Source: Prolixibacteraceae bacterium
Lineage (GTDB): Bacteria; Bacteroidota; Bacteroidia; Bacteroidales; Prolixibacteraceae
NCBI GenBank assembly: GCA_016788685.1
Contig: JAEUSS010000505.1
Span: 1-6,133 of the forward strand
Direction of reading: 5' to 3'
Length of the DNA stretch: 6,133 nucleotides
In this document: in pieces, positions 1 through 5,126 of the stretch
How positions within the stretch are numbered: position 1 is the first letter of the stretch
How the letters are laid out: each line of letters opens with the position of its first letter
Translations under genes and position numbers: made by a program
The notes under the pieces: generated by a model
Seen by the model: only the letters and a program-made list of their open reading frames with translations
Told to the model about the DNA's origin: nothing
The model's database searches: none

Positions 1-366
1 CAGTTCGTCCTCCTGTAAAACGCCATCACGAACCGAAATCAGAATTTCGTCCAGTATCAGCAAATCGGGTTGTTCGTGCTGAATAAATTCAGCGAGTTCA
101 TGTAATCCGTTTTTCACGTCCTCACGGCTGCTTTCGCGGGTTACCTGCGGGTTAAACGACCAATGTCCTTTGGTAAATCCCAGGATCGTAGCTCCCAGTT
201 TCTGTAAACTGTGTATTTCGTTGTAACCATACAGTTCGGGCTGTTTGTTGAAATGGGCATAGCAAACCCTCAGTCCGTGCCCCAGTGCCCGAACCGCCAG
301 CCCAACCGATGCTGTGGTTTTTCCTTTTCCCTCGCCGGTATAAATATGTATTAATCCTGTTTCCAT
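1..366 (-). CDS. cobO: Cob(I)yrinic acid a,c-diamide / cobalamin adenosyltransferase, 3' end cut by window edge
   Basis: This is a CobO/BtuR-type ATP:corrinoid adenosyltransferase, which transfers the 5'-deoxyadenosyl group of ATP to the reduced cobalt of a corrinoid in the cytoplasm. The frame is open for 122 codons from the ATG at 366 to base 1 with no stop. The N-terminus has the family's P-loop GEGKGKTT at residues 11-18, followed by a conserved AVRALGHG segment (about 24-31). A GFTKGHW stretch (about 61-67) matches the family's GFTW-type motif, and a Walker-B-like LLILDEI lies at 102-108. BtuR/CobO proteins usually run to about 170-200 residues, so roughly the last third is missing; this is a window cut, not a gene break. 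It is the last gene seen in the leftward series, 82 bases after the cobQ stop. No clear Shine-Dalgarno sequence precedes the start. The family call is firm; whether the preferred substrate is the diamide, cobinamide or cobalamin cannot be read from sequence. Confidence 0.93.
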   Translation of the reverse strand, partial: METGLIHIYTGEGKGKTTASVGLAVRALGHGLRVCYAHFNKQPELYGYNEIHSLQKLGATILGFTKGHWSFNPQVTRESSREDVKNGLHELAEFIQHEQPDLLILDEILISVRDGVLQEDEL

Positions 367-380
367 CGTGTTGCATGTTT

Positions 381-433
381 CGGGTTACGGGTTTCAATCC
401 GGTGTTAACCTGTAACCCGCATCTCGCAACCCG
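381..433. repeat. Degenerate CGGGTTRC-type inverted repeat in the cobQ-cobO spacer
   Basis: The arms at 381-393 and 407-419 pair over 13 bp with a single G/T position (389/411), around a 13-base loop. A further copy of the unit, CGGGTTGCGAG on the minus strand, lies at 423-433. The same 11-mer occurs on the plus strand at 3249-3259, in the cobT-cobS spacer. No U-run follows the stem on the minus strand, so it does not look like an intrinsic terminator. Similar GGGTTRC-rich intergenic repeats are, to my recollection, common in some Bacteroidota genomes; that part is background impression, not shown here. Confidence 0.6.
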
Positions 434-448
434 TAGCATTTTTAACTA

Positions 449-1924
449 TTATTTTTCTAATATACTGTAAACGTACTCCATATCGCAGCTCTCGCGCAGC
501 AGTTCGGCCAGTTTGTTGTACTGTTCGTTTTTGTATTCCGGATAATTGAACTCCTGAAGCCGGGTTTCTTTTCCGCAGCTTTTCAGCACCGACTGAATAA
601 CCGGCAGGTTATCGAAAATACCGTGCAGGTAGGTTCCCCAGGTTTTTTCATTCAGGAAACACCCGTCAGGCGAACCGTCAGCAAGTTGAGTCAGAGGTTC
701 TCCTCCCAGCAATTCGGTTTGTCCCATGTGAATTTCATACCCCAGGCAATTCCCGGGGTCATTTCTGAAAGTGAAGGTGCACTGAACGGTCTTTTTTTCA
801 TCGGTAAGGGTTGTGATTACCGGCAGGATTCCCAGGCCAGGCATGAAGGTTACCGAACCTTCCACCTGCTCCGGATCGTGAATTTCGTGCCCCATCATCT
901 GGTAACCGCCGCAAATGCCGTACACGGCATTCCCTTTTTGGTGGCTGTTCAGGATTGCCTTTGCCAATCCCGACTTTCGCAGGTTGTCGAGGTCGGCAAT
1001 GGTATTTTTCGAGCCGGGGATGATCACCACATCCGCCTTTTCTATTTCTTCCGGATTGGCTGTGTAAAACAGGTTAATTTCGGGAATCCGCTCCAACACG
1101 TTAAAATCGGTAAAATTCGACATGTGCCGCAACAGCACCACGGCGACATTCACCAGTCCTTCTCTTGTTTTTCCGGATTTGTGGTCGATTACCACCGAGT
1201 CTTCGTCGTCAACGTGTATGTCCTGGAAATACGGAACGATGCCGACAACAGGCACTCCGGTCAGTTGTTCCAGCATTCGTTTTCCTTTGGCAAACAAATC
1301 AATGTCGCCCCGGAATTTGTTGATCAGGATACCTTTCACCAAAGCCCGTTCATCCGGAGGCAGCAATTCGAGGGTTCCGTAAACGCTGGCAAATATTCCG
1401 CCCCGGTCGATATCGGCAATCAAAATTACAGCCGCGTCCACTTCGAGTGCCACCCGCATGTTGGTAATGTCTTTGTCGCGCAGGTTGATTTCGGAAATGC
1501 TGCCAGCGCCCTCAATCACCATCGGATTGTATTGACAGGCGAGCTTTTCATACGCTTTCATCGCCTCGGCAAACAGGGCATCGCGGTCGGTCCCCAGAAA
1601 ATATTCTTTGGCCGACTGGTTGCCGATCGGTTTGCCATTCAAGACCACTTGCGCATTTTGGTGGCTGGTTGGTTTCAGCAAAATCGGATTCATTTCGCTG
1701 AGTGGTTCAATTCCGCATGCTTCGGCCTGAACGGCCTGCGCACGGCCAAGTTCGAGCCCGTCGATGCCGGCAAACGAGTTAAGCGACATGTTTTGCGCCT
1801 TAAACGGGGCCGGCGAATAGCCATCTTGTTTAAAAATACGGCAGAATCCGGCGTTGATGATGCTTTTCCCGACATCAGAACCGGTTCCGACAAACATGAT
1901 CGGGCGGAGTGTTGAGTTGCTCAT
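449..1924 (-). CDS. cobQ: Cobyric acid synthase (adenosylcobyrinic acid a,c-diamide amidotransferase)
   Basis: CobQ (also called CbiP) amidates four carboxylates (b, d, e, g) of adenosylcobyrinic acid a,c-diamide, using glutamine and ATP, to give adenosylcobyric acid. The 491-residue length is normal for the family. The N-terminal dethiobiotin-synthetase-like domain has the P-loop GTGSDVGKS at 13-21, then FKAQNMSLNS (41-50), EGAGS (138-142) and DIDRGGIFAS (171-180). The C-terminal class-I glutaminase-like domain has IIPGSKNT (301-308), the nucleophile Cys338 in YGICGGYQMMG, GYEIHMG (395-401) and His434 in TYLHGIFDN. The start is the ATG at 1924, which overlaps the cobC stop in an ATGA (4 bases), so translation is probably coupled. 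The stop is TAA. Cobyrinic acid synthase (CbiA/CobB) shares this architecture, but the QNMSLNS segment, the GSKNT motif and the length point to CobQ. A 430-codon open frame on the opposite strand (623-1915) is a shadow of this gene. Confidence 0.97.
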   Translation of the reverse strand: MSNSTLRPIMFVGTGSDVGKSIINAGFCRIFKQDGYSPAPFKAQNMSLNSFAGIDGLELGRAQAVQAEACGIEPLSEMNPILLKPTSHQNAQVVLNGKPIGNQSAKEYFLGTDRDALFAEAMKAYEKLACQYNPMVIEGAGSISEINLRDKDITNMRVALEVDAAVILIADIDRGGIFASVYGTLELLPPDERALVKGILINKFRGDIDLFAKGKRMLEQLTGVPVVGIVPYFQDIHVDDEDSVVIDHKSGKTREGLVNVAVVLLRHMSNFTDFNVLERIPEINLFYTANPEEIEKADVVIIPGSKNTIADLDNLRKSGLAKAILNSHQKGNAVYGICGGYQMMGHEIHDPEQVEGSVTFMPGLGILPVITTLTDEKKTVQCTFTFRNDPGNCLGYEIHMGQTELLGGEPLTQLADGSPDGCFLNEKTWGTYLHGIFDNLPVIQSVLKSCGKETRLQEFNYPEYKNEQYNKLAELLRESCDMEYVYSILEK

Positions 1925-2460
1925 TTTGGGAGATTAAAAGTTGTGATTTGCCCGTATGTCAGCGGCGTACGAAAGGCTTCGTCCGGAGTTTTGCCGTCAA
2001 GCAGGCACATCAGGGCGCGAATTATTCCGGCGTGGGTAAAAACGACCACCCGGCGGAACGAAGTTTGGCGCAATTCGGTCAGAAAAGAATCGGCTCGCGC
2101 AATCAGGTCAACGAACGATTCGCCGTTTGGACAGCGGGTATTCACATAATCGGCAAACCAGTTTTTCCCTTCCGCAGAATCTGAAACCGAGTCCCAGGTC
2201 ATCATTTCCCAGTCGCCAAAGTTGAGTTCGGTCAGCCGGCTGTCGGTTCGGATTTCCGGTTCTGGTATAACTGCATGGGCCAGCCGGGTGCAGCGGCTCA
2301 ACGGGCTTGAAAAAGCTGCGTCAAACCGTTCCCCGTCAAGTTTCTGCCTGATTTGATCCATTTCACTCCGGAAAGTTGGAGCCAGCGGAACATCGGTAAT
2401 TCCGTAGCAAATGCCTTTCGGAACATCAACCGTAGTATGCCGGACAAGGGTTAGTTTCAT
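1921..2460 (-). CDS. cobC: Alpha-ribazole phosphatase (histidine phosphatase family)
   Basis: CobC removes the 5'-phosphate from alpha-ribazole 5'-phosphate or adenosylcobalamin 5'-phosphate, closing nucleotide-loop assembly. This 179-residue protein is a single-domain histidine phosphatase of normal length. The phosphoacceptor His8 lies in LVRHTTV, and the CYGITDVPL segment at 18-26 is typical of the alpha-ribazole phosphatase branch (RHT plus CYG..DVPL) and not of phosphoglycerate mutases. SSPLSR at 51-56, ELNFGDWE at 78-85 (Glu78 the likely acid) and THAGIIR at 142-148 (His143, second catalytic His) complete the site. The ATG at 2460 overlaps the cobS TGA in an ATGA, and its own TGA overlaps the cobQ ATG in the same way, so cobS-cobC-cobQ form a tightly coupled block. 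Placement directly after cobS supports the B12 role over a general phosphatase. Confidence 0.93.
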   Translation of the reverse strand: MKLTLVRHTTVDVPKGICYGITDVPLAPTFRSEMDQIRQKLDGERFDAAFSSPLSRCTRLAHAVIPEPEIRTDSRLTELNFGDWEMMTWDSVSDSAEGKNWFADYVNTRCPNGESFVDLIARADSFLTELRQTSFRRVVVFTHAGIIRALMCLLDGKTPDEAFRTPLTYGQITTFNLPK

Positions 2461-3221
2461 GCCTGAATAGTTTGAAAAACGACGAATCCAAGGTAAAACA
2501 CCACTTCTGAAATTTGCTGTAAAGCGCCCAGACAGTCGCCGGTGTAACCTCCCAGATGGCGGGTGATGTAACTGCGGAAGACAGCCGTGGTGAGCAAAAG
2601 AACCGGCAAGACAGCCAGCGAATAGGCGAACGGTATAAAAACTAAAAATGCCAGCCCGAAAAGTAAAGCCAGTGTAAAATCGAAACCTTTGCCTTTTTGC
2701 CCGATGGGTTTGGTTTTGCTGGTGGCATCTGCACGGGAGTATTCAGAAGTGTAGATAACCAGAATGGGCATCAGCCGGCTGACCGCATGGCCTGCCAGCA
2801 GGACGACCGGGATACTGTTTACTTCAATGGCCTGCAGACTCATGAATTTAGTTGCCAGCATGCCAAGCAGTCCGATGCTTCCGTAGGTGCCGATGCGGCT
2901 GTCTTTCATGATGGTGAGGATGCGTTCGCGGGTATAACCACCTCCGAAACCGTCGCAGAAATCGGCAAATCCGTCTTCGTGGAAGGCGCCTGTCGCCAAA
3001 ATTGTTGCCAGCATGCTCAGCAAGATCGCCAGCCCTGCCGGAAAAATAAACTGCAAACCGTAAAACACCGCAGCGCCAACTCCGCCAATAATCCAGCCGA
3101 TGAAGGGAAAATACCGCGTTGAACGGTTCAGGATCTCATCGGAGTACGGCAGGTTTTTCGGCACAGGGATGCGCGTGTAAAACATCACGGCGTTCAGGAA
3201 AATGTGCAGTTGGTTTTTCAT
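2457..3221 (-). CDS. cobS: Adenosylcobinamide-GDP ribazoletransferase (cobalamin-5'-phosphate synthase)
   Basis: CobS is the integral-membrane enzyme that joins adenosylcobinamide-GDP to alpha-ribazole (or its phosphate), releasing GMP. The protein has 254 residues, the usual size. The N-terminal LNAVMFYTRIPVP (9-21) is a family hallmark. The main signature is GAFHEDGFADFCDGFGGG at 78-95, with acidic residues thought to bind metal, followed by IMKDSRIGTYG at 104-114. Hydrophobic stretches at about 40-60, 62-78, 114-126, 137-153, 179-210 and 235-252 suggest several transmembrane segments. The start is ATG 3221, 68 bases after the cobT stop and preceded by a strong hairpin (3244-3280). The spacer has no obvious Shine-Dalgarno sequence; just before the ATG it reads AGTAAAACA. 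The TGA stop overlaps the cobC ATG. No key motif is missing. Confidence 0.97.
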   Translation of the reverse strand: MKNQLHIFLNAVMFYTRIPVPKNLPYSDEILNRSTRYFPFIGWIIGGVGAAVFYGLQFIFPAGLAILLSMLATILATGAFHEDGFADFCDGFGGGYTRERILTIMKDSRIGTYGSIGLLGMLATKFMSLQAIEVNSIPVVLLAGHAVSRLMPILVIYTSEYSRADATSKTKPIGQKGKGFDFTLALLFGLAFLVFIPFAYSLAVLPVLLLTTAVFRSYITRHLGGYTGDCLGALQQISEVVFYLGFVVFQTIQA

Positions 3222-3243
3222 TGTTTTACTGTTACGGGTTACA

Positions 3244-3280
3244 AGTTCCGGGTTGCGAGTTTATCCCGCAACCCGGAACT
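3244..3280. repeat. 14-bp perfect hairpin in the cobT-cobS spacer
   Basis: The arms 3244-3257 and 3267-3280 are perfect inverted repeats of 14 bp, GC-rich, around a 9-base loop. The hairpin begins about 9 bases after the cobT stop codon and ends 22 bases before the cobS start. On the minus strand no T-run follows the stem (the sequence continues TTGTAACCCG), so it is unlikely to be a strong intrinsic terminator. An mRNA stabiliser, a processing signal, or a copy of a dispersed palindromic repeat fits better. The arm contains CGGGTTGCGAG, shared with the cobQ-cobO spacer. A further unit, ACGGGTTAC, sits at 3234-3242. Confidence 0.75.
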
Positions 3281-3289
3281 GGCAACAAT

Positions 3290-4294
3290 TTACTCTTTAT
3301 TTGCCACTCCGGCAGTTTCGAAGCTGGACATCTGGTTCAGGAAGTTGACCGCCGCCTGTACCAAAGGGAATGCTAATGCAGCTCCGGTTCCTTCGCCCAC
3401 ACGCAGGTTCAGGTGAAGCATCGGGCGGGCATCCATGTGTCGGAGCATCAGCTGGTGTCCCTGCTCGTCAGACGAATGGCAGAACACACAATTGCCGCGA
3501 ACCTCGGGATTCATTTGTATGGCGGTTAATACGGCTGCAGTCGCAATGAAACCGTCGATCAGCAGGATCATTTGCTGGTCGCAGGCTTCGAGCATGGCAC
3601 CGACCATCATGGCAATTTCCAGCCCGCCAAAAGTCGCCAGCGTTTCTTCCGGAGTTTGCGGGTTGTATTTTTCAGAAATTTCTTTCAGGATTTGTATTTT
3701 CCGGACCAGTTGTTCTCCGCGGGAACCCGTTCCGGCGCCGGTGCAGCTTTCGATCGGGATGTTCAGGAAACGGTGCATTAGCAGGGATGAGGCAGACGTA
3801 TTTCCGATTCCCATCTCCCCAAATCCGATAATGTTACAGCCACGGGCCGCTTCCTGCTTCACCTGTTCACGGCCTTTCCCAATGGCCGAGAGGCATTCAC
3901 TGACGGTCATGGCCGGTTCGCGGCGCATGTTGCGCGATCCGCGGGCAATTTTGGCATTGGTAATCGGGGCGTCTGCCGGAAAATCGAAATCGACACCGGC
4001 GTCGATCACTTTCAGGTTGAATCCGTTTTGACGGCAAAACACATTGATCGCCGCACCTCCGCTCACAAAATTCATAACCATTTGCCAGGTCACTTCCTTG
4101 GGGTAGGCACTGACGCCTTCATCGGCCAAGCCGTGGTCGGCAGCAAAAACAAGAAGTGCCGGATTCTTTAGTTCAGGAGTGAGTGTGTTTTGGATCAGAC
4201 CGATTTGCAGGGCTAAATCTTCGAGCAGGCCGAGCGCTCCCAGCGGTTTGGTCTTAAAGTCGATTTTGTGTTTGAGTTGTTCGTTGAGGGTCAT
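3290..4294 (-). CDS. cobT: Nicotinate-nucleotide--dimethylbenzimidazole phosphoribosyltransferase
   Basis: CobT transfers phosphoribose from nicotinate mononucleotide to the lower-ligand base (5,6-dimethylbenzimidazole or another benzimidazole/purine), forming alpha-ribazole phosphate for CobS. The protein has 334 residues, close to the family's usual 340-356. Motifs in order are KPLGALG (16-22, substrate-loop start), AADHGLADEGVSAYP (51-65), FVSGGAAIN (76-84), GFGEMGIGNTS (157-167), TGAGTG (185-190) and LRVGEGTGAALA (about 296-307). Glu301 in the last motif corresponds to the catalytic glutamate of Salmonella CobT (Glu317). ATG 4294 is the start because the KPLG motif follows at the normal distance. 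The region before it is AC-rich and has no Shine-Dalgarno sequence. Unlike its downstream neighbours it sits behind a 248-base hairpin-rich gap, so it may be expressed separately from cobU. The lower-ligand base used cannot be predicted from this sequence. Confidence 0.97.
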   Translation of the reverse strand: MTLNEQLKHKIDFKTKPLGALGLLEDLALQIGLIQNTLTPELKNPALLVFAADHGLADEGVSAYPKEVTWQMVMNFVSGGAAINVFCRQNGFNLKVIDAGVDFDFPADAPITNAKIARGSRNMRREPAMTVSECLSAIGKGREQVKQEAARGCNIIGFGEMGIGNTSASSLLMHRFLNIPIESCTGAGTGSRGEQLVRKIQILKEISEKYNPQTPEETLATFGGLEIAMMVGAMLEACDQQMILLIDGFIATAAVLTAIQMNPEVRGNCVFCHSSDEQGHQLMLRHMDARPMLHLNLRVGEGTGAALAFPLVQAAVNFLNQMSSFETAGVANKE

Positions 4295-4542
4295 GGGGTA
4301 ATGTATAAAATGTTGTCGTTGTTGTTGGTTATAGTCAGGGTTTCACTTTGAGTGAAGCCCGGACTAGCCCAAGGATGTTTCTGCTATTCCGTCCGAAAGA
4401 TGACTTTCGCTTTTTCGAGCCTCATCGCGCGGACGGGAATCCGTTTTTGTTTCTCTTATCCCCCGGATTAAAATCCGAGGTTATAAAACCAAAAACCGCG
4501 TAGCGGTTTTCCAGGTGACCGATGTGTCTATTGTGGGTCAAA
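4295..4542. repeat. Hairpin-cluster intergenic element between cobU and cobT
   Basis: This 248-base stretch has no convincing open frame and is dense in separate inverted repeats. One is 4338-4347 with 4351-4360 (10 bp, one G/T). A second is 4386-4395 with 4430-4440 (10 bp with one bulged base). Nested inside that is 4394-4399 with 4404-4409 (6 bp), which uses its two innermost bases. The others are 4464-4469 with 4472-4477 (6 bp, 2-base loop) and 4492-4499 with 4503-4510 (8 bp, 3-base loop). Other spacers in this series are 4-base overlaps or 68-82 bases, so the insert is exceptional. It has the look of a REP/MITE-like composite palindromic repeat of the kind scattered in Bacteroidota genomes, but only one copy is visible, so mobility is inferred. 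No B12-box-like sequence was found in it on the minus strand. Confidence 0.5.
4492..4510 (-). terminator. Possible weak terminator or attenuator after cobU
   Basis: An 8-bp stem (4492-4499 with 4503-4510, loop GTA on the plus strand) lies 32 bases downstream of the cobU stop. On the minus strand the 3' arm ends in a run of five T residues, GCGGTTTTT. Position and shape fit a short intrinsic terminator, but only four of the eight pairs are G-C and the T-run belongs largely to the stem itself. It may equally be one of the palindromes of the surrounding repeat element. Confidence 0.3.
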
Positions 4543-5052
4543 CTATTTAATTTTTACCGGGATGCCTGAAACCATCAGGAAAACTTCGCTGGCTTGCCGG
4601 GCGATGTACTGATTCATCCAACCCTGAAGATCGGCAAATTTTCGTGCTGATTCTTCTGCCGGATGAACGCCCATGCCCAGTTCATTGCTCACCACAATCA
4701 GGTTCATCTCCTTTTGCACAAAACGGTTCCACTCGGGTTTGGCTTCTCCGAGCGAACGGTCGGCGTCAAACTGATTGTCGAAAAAGATGTTGGTCAGCCA
4801 AAGCGTGATGCAATCGAGCAGGACGGTTTGGCCATCCACCTCACAGGCCGAAAGCTCTTTCTCCTGTTCGATGTTGATCCAGTGCGGGCCGCGATCGTTC
4901 TGGTGGCGTTTGATGCGTTGCCGGAAATCATCGTCCCAGACCCTTGCAGTAGCCAGGTAAATTGGATTTTCGCTCTGTTCTTCGGCCATGCGCTGGGCAA
5001 AACTGCTTTTACCCGAACGGGCGCCACCGGTGATGAAAGTGATTTGAGCCAT
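4543..5052 (-). CDS. cobU: Adenosylcobinamide kinase / adenosylcobinamide-phosphate guanylyltransferase
   Basis: CobU is the bifunctional cytoplasmic enzyme that phosphorylates adenosylcobinamide and then transfers GMP to give adenosylcobinamide-GDP, the CobS substrate. From the ATG at 5052 it is 169 residues, normal for the family (about 170-180). The P-loop GGARSGKS is at 9-16. RIKRHQNDRGPHW is at 46-58, with His50 at the place of the guanylylated histidine. LLDCITLWLTN lies at 78-88, VVSNELGMGVHP follows, and the C-terminal VSGIPVKIK closes the domain. A GTG at 5103 in the same frame would add 17 residues (MTLSHPLNKSS...). I reject it because the family begins only a few residues before the P-loop, and because that GTG sits inside the 5080-5112 hairpin. 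The stop is TAG. It follows the surface-protein gene by 74 bases. Confidence 0.96.
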   Translation of the reverse strand: MAQITFITGGARSGKSSFAQRMAEEQSENPIYLATARVWDDDFRQRIKRHQNDRGPHWINIEQEKELSACEVDGQTVLLDCITLWLTNIFFDNQFDADRSLGEAKPEWNRFVQKEMNLIVVSNELGMGVHPAEESARKFADLQGWMNQYIARQASEVFLMVSGIPVKIK

Positions 5053-5079
5053 GATTCGCTGGTTGTTTAGTGAGCTTTT

Positions 5080-5112
5080 ATTGAGCGGGTGACTCAAAGT
5101 CACCTGCTCAAT
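5080..5112. repeat. 15-bp hairpin between the beta-propeller gene and cobU
   Basis: The arms 5080-5094 and 5098-5112 pair over 15 bp with one G/T position (5087/5105) and a CAA loop. The hairpin starts 14 bases after the stop of the upstream gene and ends 27 bases before the cobU ATG. On the minus strand it is followed by AAAAGC and not T residues, so a classical terminator is unlikely. The loop-closing ACTCAAAGT core also occurs at 4345-4353 (opposite orientation), in the apex of another hairpin. Transcript processing or differential stability between the surface protein and enzyme genes is a plausible role, unproven. Confidence 0.6.
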
Positions 5113-5126
5113 TTGGTAAAATGTTT

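Noticed and set aside
152..439. 95-codon minus-strand frame covering the cobO start region
   Set aside because: It overlaps cobO in another frame. The cobO frame has the P-loop and Walker B motifs, while this one has no family features.
623..1915. 430-codon open frame on the plus strand, opposite cobQ
   Set aside because: It lies wholly antisense to a gene with complete CobQ motifs, and its translation has no recognisable domain and an odd composition. It is a codon-bias shadow.
3435..4031. 198-codon open frame on the plus strand, opposite cobT
   Set aside because: It is antisense to intact cobT; the Cys/Ser/Arg-rich translation is typical of a reverse-strand shadow.
4396..4430. Hammerhead-ribozyme-like core on the minus strand (GATGAGG ... 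GCGAAAGTC)
   Set aside because: The essential CUGAUGA is not matched (it reads GCGATGA), and the expected stem II before GAAA does not form.
4295..4542. Cobalamin riboswitch between cobU and cobT
   Set aside because: No sequence resembling the conserved B12 box was seen on the minus strand, and the hairpins are separate short stems and not the riboswitch's branched core.
4386..4542. Bacteroidota-type promoter (TAnnTTTG with an upstream TTTG) for cobT
   Set aside because: Only a TAGTTTG with wrong spacing, overlapping the cobU stop, was found; no credible -33/-7 pair.
5053..5103. Longer cobU with a GTG start at 5103
   Set aside because: The extra 17 residues precede the family's normal N-terminus and are encoded partly by the 5080-5112 hairpin. 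ATG 5052 places the P-loop at the usual residue 9.
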